The notes: generated by a model from the sequence alone, not told the origin. DNA of 64,000 nt from Cellulophaga sp. RHA19 (GCF_002813425.1 NZ_PHUL01000001.1:3169001-3233000); one strand, 5' to 3'; positions 9,339 through 20,974 are shown, counted from the stretch's first letter. Numbers and translations are program-made.

Positions 9339-10883
9339 TTACCTTGTTAATTTTTTAGCTTTTTCGCGTACAATTTCACCAACAGGTTTATTGTATAAAT
9401 GACTCTCTAACCAAGAGATAATATCTAAATATAAAAAGGCTCTTTTCTCGTATGGATGATTCTCATACTTTTTTAACTCGGTATGCAATTTTTTAAACTC
9501 GTTACGCAAATCTGTTGGGTAAATGTCTCGTAAGTTTCTTAAAAACTTTATCATCTCCTTTTGTACAGCGTGCATATCATTCATCTTAATTAAGAATTTA
9601 TAAGTACTTTTTAACTGTACCTCTAAATGGTAATCCATACCTGCTTCATAATGTGCAACCAGACTTAAAACACGAGAAAAACACATAAGATCTTCTCTCA
9701 TTTTTAAGTTTTTATTATTTATAATTTTCTTTAAATACTGTATACATAATTTATTATCACCAACACCAAAATACAAACAAGCACACTTGTAATAAAGCAA
9801 CATTATATGATGCTCATCTATACGGTCTTTATGCTTATTAATGCCATATTCTACAATACGTACCAAGTATAAACCTTTTTCAAAAGTACCTTCTAAAAAG
9901 TGCTGATTTAGTTTGTTAGAATTTAAATACAAGAAAGCCAGCGAAGAAATATTATCATTTTTAGGAAAACTTTTACTCTCTATCATTGCTTCCATTTTTG
10001 TTAATGTAGCTTTAAATTGAGTACTATACTTTACGTAAAACAAAGATTCCAGTAAATAATGGTTACCTTTTAAAAAGAATACTGGATTTAAGTAAATCAT
10101 ATCCTTATTTTCATAAAAAAGATCTACCCATTTATTAGCGTATTTGTAACAAGATAAAAAATCCTGTATTAAAAAACTATACCATAAATATGCTTTGTAT
10201 AACCATAGTTTTTCTCTAAAACCTAAATCTTCAATATTGTAAATTGGCAAATGATCATTAAAGTAGGTTTTTACTTTTTTTAAGTCTTCATCACTACGTA
10301 CATACCCTACTTTTAACATCATACCATACAACTGCAAAGACAAGTTGCTAAGCTTACTTGTCATTACATTATGCGCAGACAACTCTTTAGCTTGTACAGC
10401 CAACTCATTAGCCCTGTCAGGAATACTACGCGTTATATATTGAGTTTCAATTACTTTTTCTAACTCTACTATTTCATAAGCTATATTTTTTTCCTCGTTT
10501 TCTATAGCTATACCTTTTACTTTATCTAAAAGTTTTAAACTCTGTTTATATAATCCCTTTTGATATAAAATAGTAGCAAAATCTAACTGCTCTCTAATTT
10601 GAACACGGATATTTTGATTAACTGGATTTAATCTAAGACTAACAAGAATTTGCTTATATAGGTGTGCTTTTAAGTTAGATAGCTGTGCTTTTTTTACAAT
10701 ACCACTATCTAAAATAACTTTTTCGCTATAGGTTTTTGCTTTATCTAAAAGATTAAAAAGAGATAAAAACTTGGCATCTGTATTAACCCCTAAGCGTCCT
10801 ACATACAATTTAAACTGTCGCTTTTCTGACTTAGAAAGTGACTTTACCAATACAAACAAGGCATCTTTATGAGGAGTTGTCAT
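9339..10883 (-). CDS. Large alpha-helical protein of unknown function, Flavobacteriia type
   Basis: The 514-residue protein has no signal peptide or membrane segment. It begins with a region rich in Lys and Ser (LVKSLSKSEKRQFKLYVGR) and continues as almost pure amphipathic helix with phrases such as LYQKGLYKQSLKLLDKVKGIA. That pattern suggests a degenerate TPR-like solenoid and hence a scaffold role. No enzyme motif is visible. I think it belongs to a widespread but uncharacterised Flavobacteriia family. It is transcribed alone, divergently from leuA across 147 bases. Confidence 0.75.
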   Translation of the reverse strand: MTTPHKDALFVLVKSLSKSEKRQFKLYVGRLGVNTDAKFLSLFNLLDKAKTYSEKVILDSGIVKKAQLSNLKAHLYKQILVSLRLNPVNQNIRVQIREQLDFATILYQKGLYKQSLKLLDKVKGIAIENEEKNIAYEIVELEKVIETQYITRSIPDRANELAVQAKELSAHNVMTSKLSNLSLQLYGMMLKVGYVRSDEDLKKVKTYFNDHLPIYNIEDLGFREKLWLYKAYLWYSFLIQDFLSCYKYANKWVDLFYENKDMIYLNPVFFLKGNHYLLESLFYVKYSTQFKATLTKMEAMIESKSFPKNDNISSLAFLYLNSNKLNQHFLEGTFEKGLYLVRIVEYGINKHKDRIDEHHIMLLYYKCACLYFGVGDNKLCIQYLKKIINNKNLKMREDLMCFSRVLSLVAHYEAGMDYHLEVQLKSTYKFLIKMNDMHAVQKEMIKFLRNLRDIYPTDLRNEFKKLHTELKKYENHPYEKRAFLYLDIISWLESHLYNKPVGEIVREKAKKLTR

Positions 10884-11030
10884 CGTAAAAAAATGAATTT
10901 AAATAACTGATTATCAATTGATTAACATTTCAAAAAAGCACTTAAACGTTGTAAATGTTTTTTTGCTGATTCAATATTAATAATAAAGGACTATATATTC
11001 GTATAGCAGCCCAAAATTAAATAAAATAAA

Positions 11031-12203
11031 ATGAGTAAAGATAAAGTTCAAATATTTGACACCACACTAAGAGACGGAGAGCAAGTCCCAGGATGTAAGT
11101 TAGACGCTAAGCAAAAGCTAATAATAGCAGAGCGTTTAGACTTATTAGGGGTAGATGTAATAGAAGCTGGTTTCCCAATATCTAGCCCAGGAGATTTTAA
11201 TTCTGTAATGGAAATATCTAAATTAGTTAAAAATGCAACAGTTTGTGGTTTAACTAGAGCTGTAAAAAAAGATATAGAAGTTGCTGCAGAGGCTGTAAAA
11301 TACGCTAAAAGACCAAGAATACATACTGGTATTGGAACATCTGACTCGCACATAAAGCACAAATTTAATTCTAACAAGGATCAAATTATAGAAAGAGCTG
11401 TGGCTGCTGTAAAATACGCAAAAACATTTGTTGAAGATGTAGAGTTTTACGCAGAAGATGCAGGTAGAACAGACAATGAATTTTTAGCAAGAGTATGCAC
11501 AGAAGTTGTAAAAGCTGGTGCAACTGTATTAAATATACCAGATACAACTGGATATTGTTTACCTGAAGAATACGGTGCTAAAATGAAATACTTATATGAA
11601 AATGTAGAAGGCATTCACAAAGCAATTTTATCTTGTCACTGTCACAACGATTTAGGTTTAGCAACTGCAAACTCTATTGCTGGTGTTATGAATGGTGCAA
11701 GACAAATAGAATGTACTATTAACGGTATTGGAGAACGCGCTGGTAACACTTCATTAGAAGAAGTAGTTATGATATTAAGACAGCATCCAAACCTTAATTT
11801 AGATACAGATATTAATAGTAAACTACTTTATGATACTAGTTTAATGGTATCTAGCAAAATGGGAATGCCAGTGCAACCTAACAAAGCAATTGTTGGCGCA
11901 AATGCATTTGCACATAGTTCTGGCATACACCAAGACGGCGTAATTAAAAACAGAGAGACTTACGAAATTATAGACCCTGCAGATGTTGGCGTTAACGAAT
12001 CTTCTATAGTACTTACTGCACGTAGTGGTAGAGCCGCTTTAGCTTACAGAGCTAAAAATATTGGTTACGAACTTACTAAAACACAATTAGATGTGGTTTA
12101 CACAGAGTTTTTAAATTTTGCTGATAGAAAAAAAGAAGTAGTAGATGAAGACATACATGAAATAATAAGTGTCTGTAACATACAAATAGAAACAACCGTA
12201 TAA
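11031..12203 (+). CDS. leuA: 2-isopropylmalate synthase, short form
   Basis: LeuA condenses acetyl-CoA with 2-oxoisovalerate, the first committed step of leucine synthesis. The TIM barrel begins with [14 protein letters not shown] and carries the metal-binding region [13 protein letters not shown] and the signature [13 protein letters not shown]. At 390 residues it stops after the catalytic and subdomain region and lacks the C-terminal LeuA regulatory domain that makes the enterobacterial enzyme about 520 residues long and leucine-sensitive. Short LeuA proteins of this sort are usual in Bacteroidota. leuB follows after one base, so the two are one operon. leuC and leuD are not next to it. Homocitrate synthase is a less likely alternative. 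Confidence 0.93.
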   Translation: MSKDKVQIFDTTLRDGEQVPGCKLDAKQKLIIAERLDLLGVDVIEAGFPISSPGDFNSVMEISKLVKNATVCGLTRAVKKDIEVAAEAVKYAKRPRIHTGIGTSDSHIKHKFNSNKDQIIERAVAAVKYAKTFVEDVEFYAEDAGRTDNEFLARVCTEVVKAGATVLNIPDTTGYCLPEEYGAKMKYLYENVEGIHKAILSCHCHNDLGLATANSIAGVMNGARQIECTINGIGERAGNTSLEEVVMILRQHPNLNLDTDINSKLLYDTSLMVSSKMGMPVQPNKAIVGANAFAHSSGIHQDGVIKNRETYEIIDPADVGVNESSIVLTARSGRAALAYRAKNIGYELTKTQLDVVYTEFLNFADRKKEVVDEDIHEIISVCNIQIETTV

Positions 12204-12204
12204 T

Positions 12205-13323
12205 ATGAATTTAAAAATAGCTCTTCTTGGCGGTGATGGTATAGGACCAGAGGTTCTTGCACAAGCTGTTAAATGTCTACAATCTGTAGAAACTACATTT
12301 AACCACCATTTCACCTTTTCCCCTGCCTTAGTTGGCGCTACTGCTATAGACCAAACTGGTAATCCGTTGCCAGATGAAACCTTAGAAATCTGTAGAAACT
12401 CAGATGCTGTTTTATTTGGTGCTATTGGCGCTCCTAAATATGATAATGATCCTAATGCTAAAGTTCGCCCAGAACAAGGTTTACTTAAACTTAGGAAAGA
12501 GTTAGGCTTGTTTAGTAATGTTAGGCCTGTACATGTATACCAGAGCCTAATAGACAGATCACCGCTAAAAAAGGAAATTATTTCTGGAGTAGACTTTACC
12601 ATTTACAGAGAATTAACTGGTGGTATCTATTTTGGAGAAAAAAAATTAAACGAAAAAGGAACAGTTGCATCTGACCTTTGTGAGTATTCTGAAAAAGAAA
12701 TAAGCAGAATTGCTCATTTAGCATTTAAAGCGGCAAAAAACAGAAGAAAAAAAGTAACACTTGTAGATAAAGCAAATGTATTAGAGTCTTCTAGATTATG
12801 GCGTAAAGTAGTTACTAGAATAGGTGAAAGTTATCCTGAAATAGAATTAGACTTTTTATTTGTTGATAATGCTGCTATGCAAATGATATTAAATCCATCA
12901 CAGTTTGATGTTATTTTAACTAACAATATGTTTGGCGATATTATTTCTGATGAAGCTAGCGTTATAACTGGTTCTATTGGTTTACTTGCCTCTGCATCTG
13001 TAGGTGCAGAAAATGCAATGTTTGAGCCTATACACGGTTCTTTTCCGCAGGCAACGGGCTTGGATATTGCCAATCCAATTGCCGCTATATTATCTGCCGC
13101 AATGTTACTAGAACATCACGGTTTAAATGAAGAAGCACAAGCCATACAAATGGCTGTAGAAAATGCTATTATTAATAATGTTGTTACATCAGATCTAAAT
13201 CCAGATAGCACATTAGGAACAGATTATGTTGGCGATTATATTGCTAACAGCATTGTAGATACAGATGAATATTTACACTTAAACAACGAAAACATAGGCT
13301 TAGGAAAATCTACTATTATTTAG
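12205..13323 (+). CDS. leuB: 3-isopropylmalate dehydrogenase
   Basis: LeuB performs the NAD-dependent oxidative decarboxylation of 3-isopropylmalate in leucine synthesis. The 372-residue protein starts with LLGGDGIGPEV and contains LRKELGLFSNVRPV, the catalytic YRELTGGIYFGE, the metal-binding NNMFGDIISDEAS, and the NAD-binding region PIHGSFPQATG. It starts one base after leuA, so translation is probably coupled. The last bases overlap the end of the convergent TlpA gene at 13316 by 8 bases. Confidence 0.97.
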   Translation: MNLKIALLGGDGIGPEVLAQAVKCLQSVETTFNHHFTFSPALVGATAIDQTGNPLPDETLEICRNSDAVLFGAIGAPKYDNDPNAKVRPEQGLLKLRKELGLFSNVRPVHVYQSLIDRSPLKKEIISGVDFTIYRELTGGIYFGEKKLNEKGTVASDLCEYSEKEISRIAHLAFKAAKNRRKKVTLVDKANVLESSRLWRKVVTRIGESYPEIELDFLFVDNAAMQMILNPSQFDVILTNNMFGDIISDEASVITGSIGLLASASVGAENAMFEPIHGSFPQATGLDIANPIAAILSAAMLLEHHGLNEEAQAIQMAVENAIINNVVTSDLNPDSTLGTDYVGDYIANSIVDTDEYLHLNNENIGLGKSTII

Positions 13324-14553
13324 TAGATTTTTCCTTTAATAAGCTATTTATTGTTTGCGTAAAATCGGTTTTAAATTCTGTGTATTTTTCTCCTGTAGCA
13401 GGCCCATTAAACCCTGTGTGTATTTTACGCACATTACCACTTCTATCAATTAGTATTGTTGTTGGGTAAGACAAAATATGATTTAACATTGGTAATTTCT
13501 GTTGTGCCTTTTGCTTGCTAGAATTACCATATTGCGCCAATAAAATAGGATACTCTACTCCTATTTTTTCTTTTAAACGCTTTATTTTATTAAAAGCACT
13601 TTCTTTTGTTTTAGCATATTCAAAAGCTAATGAAATTATTTTTAAATCTTCATTTTTATTGTCTTTTAAAAACTGAGTTAAAAACTTTGTTTCATCTAAA
13701 CAATTAGGGCACCAAGTACCCATAATTTGTACTATTACCACTTTATTTTGATAAACCTTATCACTTAAAGAAATGGTCTTGTTATTTACATCAGGAAAAG
13801 AAAAATCTAACTTTTTATAACCTTCATTTAAATAGGTAAGTGTGGTATCTGCAGGCAGCTCATAACTTTCGTTTCTTTTTGCTAAAAAAGGTTCTTTAAA
13901 ATGATTACCAGAATAAAAAGTTCCTTCTAAAACCGAATCTGTTAATTTACCAGTAAACAAAAACGCATGTGCACCATCAAAAGTAGAAAGTTTTAAAGAG
14001 TCGCCATCTACAACCCCTCTAAATACCTATAATCACCCGTAGTGGTTCTAAAAGTACCTGTTACTTTAGTATTATTCTGTTTAAAAACACCTTTAGCAAT
14101 GTAACTATCTTCTGTTTCTGGACTAAAAATAGTCTCCCAAACTCCACTAACATTTTTATTTGGAGTTTTATCCACTTTAAATCGTTCTACATCATTATTA
14201 AAAACAGCTTTAAACGGCACTACCCTATCTAAACTTTCTTTAATAAAACTTCCACTAATTTCTGTAGCTGTAAATTTTCCTTTTAAATACCCTTCAAAAA
14301 CCGGCATTTTAATCGTTATAGAATCGTTTTCTATACTAATTTCATCTACATCTATTACTTCCTCTGCATTAAAAACTTGTATTGCAATTACATTTTTATC
14401 GTTATAATTTAATGCAAAAATAAAGGGTAGCACCTCATTATCTTGCACTTGCAGTTGAGCCAACCATTTACCTTCTTTTAATTTTTCTGTTTTAGGTGTT
14501 GAACAAGAATAAACAAAAAATAAAACAATAGTTAACAGTCCTAATTTCTTCAT
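13316..14553 (-). pseudogene. TlpA-type thioredoxin-fold lipoprotein gene split by a one-base frameshift
   Basis: Two minus-strand frames join into one protein. The upstream part (14553 to 14008) has a lipoprotein signal (FFVYSCS) and a beta-rich domain ending TTGDYRYLEG. The downstream part (13960 to 13316) carries a thioredoxin domain with GTWCPNC and YPTTILIDRSG. Adding one G to the G-run at 14014-14017 (C on the plus strand) restores LEGVVDGDSLKLSTFDG in frame, giving about 412 residues. An intact protein would be an envelope thiol-disulfide oxidoreductase. The break is either a real loss-of-function mutation, a phase-variable slip in a short homopolymer, or a sequencing error. The otherwise clean coding sequence favours a very recent event or an error. 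Confidence 0.85.
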
Positions 14554-14630
14554 AATAAAGTGGTTTTTGTAAAAATCGTAATATAAACTAAAAGCTTACA
14601 ATAAAAAATGGAAAATGGTTTAAATATGTG

Positions 14631-14661
14631 TTGAATGTCTTTACGCATTGTCCTATCTTTG
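14631..14661 (+). promoter_or_regulatory. Housekeeping promoter of pheT
   Basis: A TTG at 14631-14633 is followed after 20 bases by TATCTTTG (14654-14661), an exact match to TAnnTTTG. This is a good Bacteroidota -33/-7 pair, 18 bases upstream of the pheT ATG. Confidence 0.6.
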
Positions 14662-14679
14662 GGGCTTTAAATTTTTAGA

Positions 14680-17106
14680 ATGAAAATATCTTACAACTGG
14701 TTAAAACAGTTTTTACATATTGATTGGGAAGCTGATAAAACGGCAGAATTATTAACAGATTTAGGTTTAGAAGTAGAAGGCATTTCTGAATTTGAAAGTG
14801 TTAAAGGTGGACTAAAAGGTATTGTGGTTGGGCACGTATTAACATGCGTAAAACACCCTAACGCAGATAAACTAAAATTAACTACTGTAGATATAGGCGC
14901 AGATGCTCCTGTACAAATAGTTTGTGGCGCTCCCAATGTAGACAAAGGACAAAAAGTACCCGTTGCTACTATTGGCACTACCCTTTACACGGAAGAGGGT
15001 GAAGCTTGGAAAATTAAAAAGGGAAAAATACGTGGTGAAGAAAGCCACGGAATGATTTGTGCTGAAGACGAACTTGGTTTAGGCAAAGGTCATGATGGTA
15101 TTATGGTTTTAGCAGAAGACTTAAAACCTGGAACTCCTTGTTCTGAAATTTTTGAAATAGAATTAGATACCGTTTTTGAAATTGGTTTAACACCAAACCG
15201 AGCAGATGCAATGAGCCACTTTGGTGTTGCAAGAGATTTAAGAGCCGGATTAATTCAGCAAGAGATTAAAAAAGAATTAATTACACCTCCTGTAACAAAT
15301 TTTAATGTTGAAAATAGATCATTAAAAGTTGCTGTAGATGTTTTAGATAAAGATTTAGCACCTAGATATTGCGGTGTAACCATAAGTAACTTAGAAGTTA
15401 AAGATTCTCCTGATTGGTTAAAAAACAGGTTACGATCAATAGGGTTAACTCCTAAAAACAACGTTGTAGATGCTACCAACTATGTACTACATGAGCTAGG
15501 ACAGCCATTACACGCTTTTGATGCTAACAAAGTTAAAGGTCACAAAATAGAAGTTAAGACTGTTGCTGCTGGTACAAAATTTACAACCTTAGATGATGTA
15601 GAAAGAGAACTACATGAAGAAGATCTAATGATATGTGATGAAGAAAAACCATTATGTATAGCTGGTATTTTTGGAGGCAAAGACTCTGGAGTAACAGAAA
15701 ATACTACTGCAATATTTTTAGAAAGTGCTTATTTTAATCCTGTTTCTGTACGTAAAAGTGCCAAAAGACACGGTTTAAATACAGATGCTTCTTTTAGATT
15801 TGAAAGAGGTATAGACATACAAAATGTAGAATATGCATTACGCAGAGCAGCTTCATTAATTAAAGAAATTGCTGGTGGTGATATTACATCAGACATTGTA
15901 GATCTTTACCCTAAAAAAGTTGAAGATCACGAAGTATTTTTAACGTACGAAAAAATTAACAAGTTAATTGGTCAAAACATACCAGGAGAAACAATAAAAT
16001 CTATTTTAACATCCTTAGATATTAAAGTAAAAAATGTTTCGGAATCTGGAATGGGACTTGCCATACCTTTTTACCGTGTAGATGTACAAAGACAAGTAGA
16101 TGTTATTGAAGAAATTCTTAGAGTTTATGGTTATAACAACATTAACTTTACAACAAAACTTAATGCATCTATAGCTTCTACATCTAGGTTTGAAGATTAT
16201 AAGTTACAAAACGTAATTGGAAACCAATTGGCTAGTCAAGGTTTTTATGAAATTATGGCAAATAGCTTAACAACTATAGACTATAATAAACACTCTGAAA
16301 ACTTAAAGGATGACAACTCTGTTGTTATGCTAAACCCTCTTAGCTCTGACTTGTCTGCATTAAGACAGTCTATGCTATTTAGCGGCTTAGAAGCAATATC
16401 ACACAACATAAACAGAAAGAGTCTAAATCTAAAGTTTTTTGAATTTGGAAAAACGTACCATAAATTTTTAGACAAAAGAATAGAAAATAAGCATTTATCT
16501 TTATTCTTAACAGGCAAACAGGAAGATGACAACTGGTATGCTACACAAAACAAATCAGATTTCTTTTACCTAAAATCTTATATAGAAACTGTTTTTAGTA
16601 AACTTGGAATACTTAAAACAAATTCTTCTCCTGTTGAAAACGATATTTTTCAAGAAGGTTTAGTATTAAAATCTAAAAAACTTACTCTTGTAGAGTTTGG
16701 TGTTATTAAACCATCTATTACATCAGATTTTGATATAAAACAAGAAGTATTATTTGCAGATTTTAACTGGGATAATATTATAAAGTTAGCAGCAGAAAAT
16801 ACAGTTGCATTTAAAGAAATTAGCAAATACCCTACTGTAAAAAGAGATTTTGCTTTATTGCTAGATACAAAAGTTAACTTTAAAGATCTTTATGATATAG
16901 CTTTTGAAACAGAAAAGAAGTATTTAAAAGAAGTTAATTTATTTGATGTGTACACAGGAGATAAACTTCCTGAAGGTAAAAAATCTTATGCGGTAAGTTT
17001 TACCCTGTCTGACGATAAAGACACATTAAAAGACAAGCAAATAGATAAAATTATGTCTAAGCTTAGAAACAACTACGAGAAAAAGTTAGGAGCAGAATTA
17101 AGATAG
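14680..17106 (+). CDS. pheT: Phenylalanine--tRNA ligase beta subunit
   Basis: PheT pairs with PheS in the alpha2-beta2 enzyme that charges tRNA-Phe. The 808-residue chain shows the full bacterial order: an N-terminal EMAP-type tRNA-binding domain (about 40-150, VGHVLTCVKHPNADKL), the B3/B4 editing domain (about 210-390, NYVLHELGQPLHAFD), B5 (about 410-480), the catalytic-like core, and the C-terminal FDX-ACB anticodon-binding domain (about 715-808, ISKYPTVKRDFALLL). pheS is elsewhere, as is common in this phylum. It ends four bases from the convergent fasciclin gene. Confidence 0.97.
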   Translation: MKISYNWLKQFLHIDWEADKTAELLTDLGLEVEGISEFESVKGGLKGIVVGHVLTCVKHPNADKLKLTTVDIGADAPVQIVCGAPNVDKGQKVPVATIGTTLYTEEGEAWKIKKGKIRGEESHGMICAEDELGLGKGHDGIMVLAEDLKPGTPCSEIFEIELDTVFEIGLTPNRADAMSHFGVARDLRAGLIQQEIKKELITPPVTNFNVENRSLKVAVDVLDKDLAPRYCGVTISNLEVKDSPDWLKNRLRSIGLTPKNNVVDATNYVLHELGQPLHAFDANKVKGHKIEVKTVAAGTKFTTLDDVERELHEEDLMICDEEKPLCIAGIFGGKDSGVTENTTAIFLESAYFNPVSVRKSAKRHGLNTDASFRFERGIDIQNVEYALRRAASLIKEIAGGDITSDIVDLYPKKVEDHEVFLTYEKINKLIGQNIPGETIKSILTSLDIKVKNVSESGMGLAIPFYRVDVQRQVDVIEEILRVYGYNNINFTTKLNASIASTSRFEDYKLQNVIGNQLASQGFYEIMANSLTTIDYNKHSENLKDDNSVVMLNPLSSDLSALRQSMLFSGLEAISHNINRKSLNLKFFEFGKTYHKFLDKRIENKHLSLFLTGKQEDDNWYATQNKSDFFYLKSYIETVFSKLGILKTNSSPVENDIFQEGLVLKSKKLTLVEFGVIKPSITSDFDIKQEVLFADFNWDNIIKLAAENTVAFKEISKYPTVKRDFALLLDTKVNFKDLYDIAFETEKKYLKEVNLFDVYTGDKLPEGKKSYAVSFTLSDDKDTLKDKQIDKIMSKLRNNYEKKLGAELR

Positions 17107-17110
17107 TATC

Positions 17111-17665
17111 TTAAATCTGCTTTGGCAAAATTACGCTGTCTATAAGATGCATTACACCATTACACTGTTCTGCATCTGCAGCTGTAATTTTTGCAGAATG
17201 CCCTAAAGCATCTGTAAGTATAATATCTGTACCTTTCATTGTAGCAACAATTTTTTTACCTTGTATAGTAGTATAAGTTGCAACACCATTACCCTGGCAC
17301 ATTGCCTTTAAAATTTTTGATGCAGATATTTTACCTGCAATTATATGATAAGTAAGTAAAGAGGTTAAATCTTTTTTATTTTCACTTTTAAGCAACTTAG
17401 TTATTTTCTCTGACGATATTTTACTAAAAGCTTTGTCATTAGGTGCAAACACCGTAAAAGGACCATCGTTACGTAACAAGTCTTCTAAATCTGACCCTTG
17501 CATTGCTGCCAATAAAGTCTTATGTGTTTGTGATTGTTGTGTATTCTCTACAATGGAAAAATCGGGGTTCATCCCTTGATTTGCAGTAGTTGTAGAAGAA
17601 TTTTGAGCTGATAAATAGCCTGCAGATACTAAGGCTAGTAGTAGATGAATTAGGGGGAATTTCAT
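17111..17665 (-). CDS. Secreted single fasciclin-domain protein
   Basis: The 184-residue protein has a signal peptide (LIHLLLALVSAGYLSAQ) and one fasciclin (FAS1) domain over about residues 45-183. The diagnostic phrases are GPFTVFAPNDKAF (H1 region) and NGVMHLIDSVILP (H2 region). FAS1 proteins mediate adhesion or bind small hydrophobic ligands in the envelope. Which applies here cannot be seen. It has no lipobox. It is convergent with pheT, and the 122 bases between it and the upstream ABC-F gene contain a perfect hairpin (17693-17724). Confidence 0.9.
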   Translation of the reverse strand: MKFPLIHLLLALVSAGYLSAQNSSTTTANQGMNPDFSIVENTQQSQTHKTLLAAMQGSDLEDLLRNDGPFTVFAPNDKAFSKISSEKITKLLKSENKKDLTSLLTYHIIAGKISASKILKAMCQGNGVATYTTIQGKKIVATMKGTDIILTDALGHSAKITAADAEQCNGVMHLIDSVILPKQI

Positions 17666-17692
17666 ACGAATGTAAAAGTAAATATAATTAAG

Positions 17693-17724
17693 ATTGTCGG
17701 TGAACAGTGAAGTTCACCGACAAT
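17693..17724. terminator. Perfect 13-bp inverted repeat between an ABC-F gene and a fasciclin gene
   Basis: ATTGTCGGTGAAC and its exact complement GTTCACCGACAAT flank a six-base loop. It lies 63 bases past the ABC-F stop and just upstream of the fasciclin start. There is no long T-tract, so it is either a terminator for the ABC-F gene with a weak U-tail (CTTAATTATATTT on the minus strand) or an operator for the fasciclin gene. Confidence 0.5.
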
Positions 17725-17787
17725 ATACAACTTTTACATTACTGTACAACTATAAAATGTGTATTTTATCGATAAGATAACCTTAAA

Positions 17788-19419
<1,632 letters not shown>

Positions 19420-19431
19420 TTAAAATTTGTG

Positions 19432-19463
19432 CAAAAATAGTGAATTTAAACCCCTAATACCAA
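19432..19463 (-). promoter_or_regulatory. Housekeeping promoter of the ABC-F gene
   Basis: On the minus strand TATTTTTG (19439-19432) matches TAnnTTTG exactly. A TTG lies 21 bases upstream (19463-19461). The pair ends 21 bases before the ATG. Confidence 0.55.
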
Positions 19464-19548
19464 TACATTTTAACCAATAAACTATGTATTTCATCTTTGT
19501 ATTAATTTTTTTAACTACACATTAACAATAGTACACCCTAAGGTTCAT

Positions 19549-19556
19549 TAAATTTG
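19549..19556 (+). promoter_or_regulatory. -7 element that fixes the start of the 19580 lipoprotein gene
   Basis: TAAATTTG matches TAnnTTTG exactly and overlaps an in-frame GTG at 19556. That GTG would lie upstream of the transcript, so it is not the start, and the ATG at 19580 is preferred. No clear -33 sequence is visible. Confidence 0.45.
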
Positions 19557-19579
19557 TGTGTAACGTTAGCTATTACTAT

Positions 19580-20974
19580 ATGAATAAATTTTTACTCTTT
19601 CTTTCCATTTCTTTATTAATAAGTTGTGGTGAGAAACAAAAAAACTCCCCATACATATACTTTGCTGGTGAAATTGTAAACCCCAAAAACGACAGTGTTG
19701 TCTTATATAAAGATGACCGTAAAGTTTGCTCTAGAAAATTAGACAATGATAATAGGTTTGCTTTTGAATTAGATTCTTCTGCTGAAGAAGGTTTATATCA
19801 TTTTGGGCATAAAGAAGTACAATATATATACTTAGAAAAAGGAGATAGCCTATTAATACGAGTTAATACGGTAGATTTTGATGAGTCGTTGGTATTTGAT
19901 GGTATTGGTCAAGAAATAAATAACTTTTTACTTGAAATGTTTTTGATTCATGAGAATGAAGAATTAAACATTGTAGATAAACTATATGTTTTAGAGCCTA
20001 AAGCATTTAGTAAAAAAGTTGACTCCTTACACAGTATAAAAATAAATGCATTAAATAATTTAAAGATTGATGCTAATTTATCTGATAACGCGGTAACAAT
20101 TGCTAAAACAGGAATAGATTACACTACCTATTTATACAAAGAAAAGTATCCTTTTAAACACAGAAGAGCTTTAAAAGAAAAGGCACTTATGCAACCGCCT
20201 GAAGATTTTTATGCTTATCGAAAAGATCTTACATACAACAACCCAAATTACACTTACATTACTCCATATTATAATTTTATGAAGCAACACTTTGGAGGTA
20301 TGTCTTATATTAATTGTAAAGAAGGTTGCGAGCTAAATGGCAGTTACTACATAAACCAATTACATTTTAGCGAACACCAGCTTAGGCTTATAGACAGTAT
20401 GGTTGGAGAAAAAAATTTAAAAGACAACCTAATAAGAAATGTAGCTTTAAATTACCTTTTACGTTCTGATGATACTTATGAGAACAACAAGGCATTTATG
20501 ACAGACCTACATAAGATTGCTAGCAAAAACAAACATATAGCAGAAATAGATTCTTTATTTGTTAATATAGAAAAACTACAACCAGGTTCAGTTTTACCAG
20601 GAATATACGTTCAGAATATTAACGGAGAACAAAAGACACTAAAAACAATTAGCGAAGAACAAAAAAATGTAGTTTTTTACTTTTGGATGGGAGAAAATAA
20701 TATTCATTTTAAAAATATCATAAACCGTGTGAATGATTTAAAAGAAAAAACCAAAAACAACTACACTTTTGTTGGTATAAGCTTAAGAACAAATAAGAAA
20801 AACTGGGAAAATATTGTAAAAGCTAACAACTTAACCAAAGAAACTCAGTATAGAGCAGATGATTTAAAAAAGATAAACAATGCTTTAATAATAAACGGTA
20901 AGCTTAACAGAGCTATAATAACTAAAAATGGTAAAATTACTAATGGCTTTGCTAATATGTATGGTCAGTTCTAG
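19580..20974 (+). CDS. TlpA-like lipoprotein without a CXXC active site
   Basis: The protein has 464 residues from the ATG at 19580. A lipoprotein signal (FLSISLLISCGE) is followed by a beta domain of the DUF4369 kind (about 25-110), a helical middle, and a C-terminal thioredoxin-like fold (about 345-464) with the strand NVVFYFWMGEN. This layout is that of Bacteroidota TlpA/ResA-family envelope proteins. At the place where the redox motif WCxxC is expected the sequence reads WMGENN, so it cannot perform dithiol chemistry there. A binding or structural role is more likely. It is a single gene, followed by a strong bidirectional terminator. Confidence 0.72.
   Translation: MNKFLLFLSISLLISCGEKQKNSPYIYFAGEIVNPKNDSVVLYKDDRKVCSRKLDNDNRFAFELDSSAEEGLYHFGHKEVQYIYLEKGDSLLIRVNTVDFDESLVFDGIGQEINNFLLEMFLIHENEELNIVDKLYVLEPKAFSKKVDSLHSIKINALNNLKIDANLSDNAVTIAKTGIDYTTYLYKEKYPFKHRRALKEKALMQPPEDFYAYRKDLTYNNPNYTYITPYYNFMKQHFGGMSYINCKEGCELNGSYYINQLHFSEHQLRLIDSMVGEKNLKDNLIRNVALNYLLRSDDTYENNKAFMTDLHKIASKNKHIAEIDSLFVNIEKLQPGSVLPGIYVQNINGEQKTLKTISEEQKNVVFYFWMGENNIHFKNIINRVNDLKEKTKNNYTFVGISLRTNKKNWENIVKANNLTKETQYRADDLKKINNALIINGKLNRAIITKNGKITNGFANMYGQF

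Noticed and set aside
12111..12602. A 163-codon minus-strand frame across the leuA/leuB junction
   Set aside because: Both leuA and leuB are complete and conserved here. The antisense product resembles no family and ends in a Phe/Tyr-rich tail.
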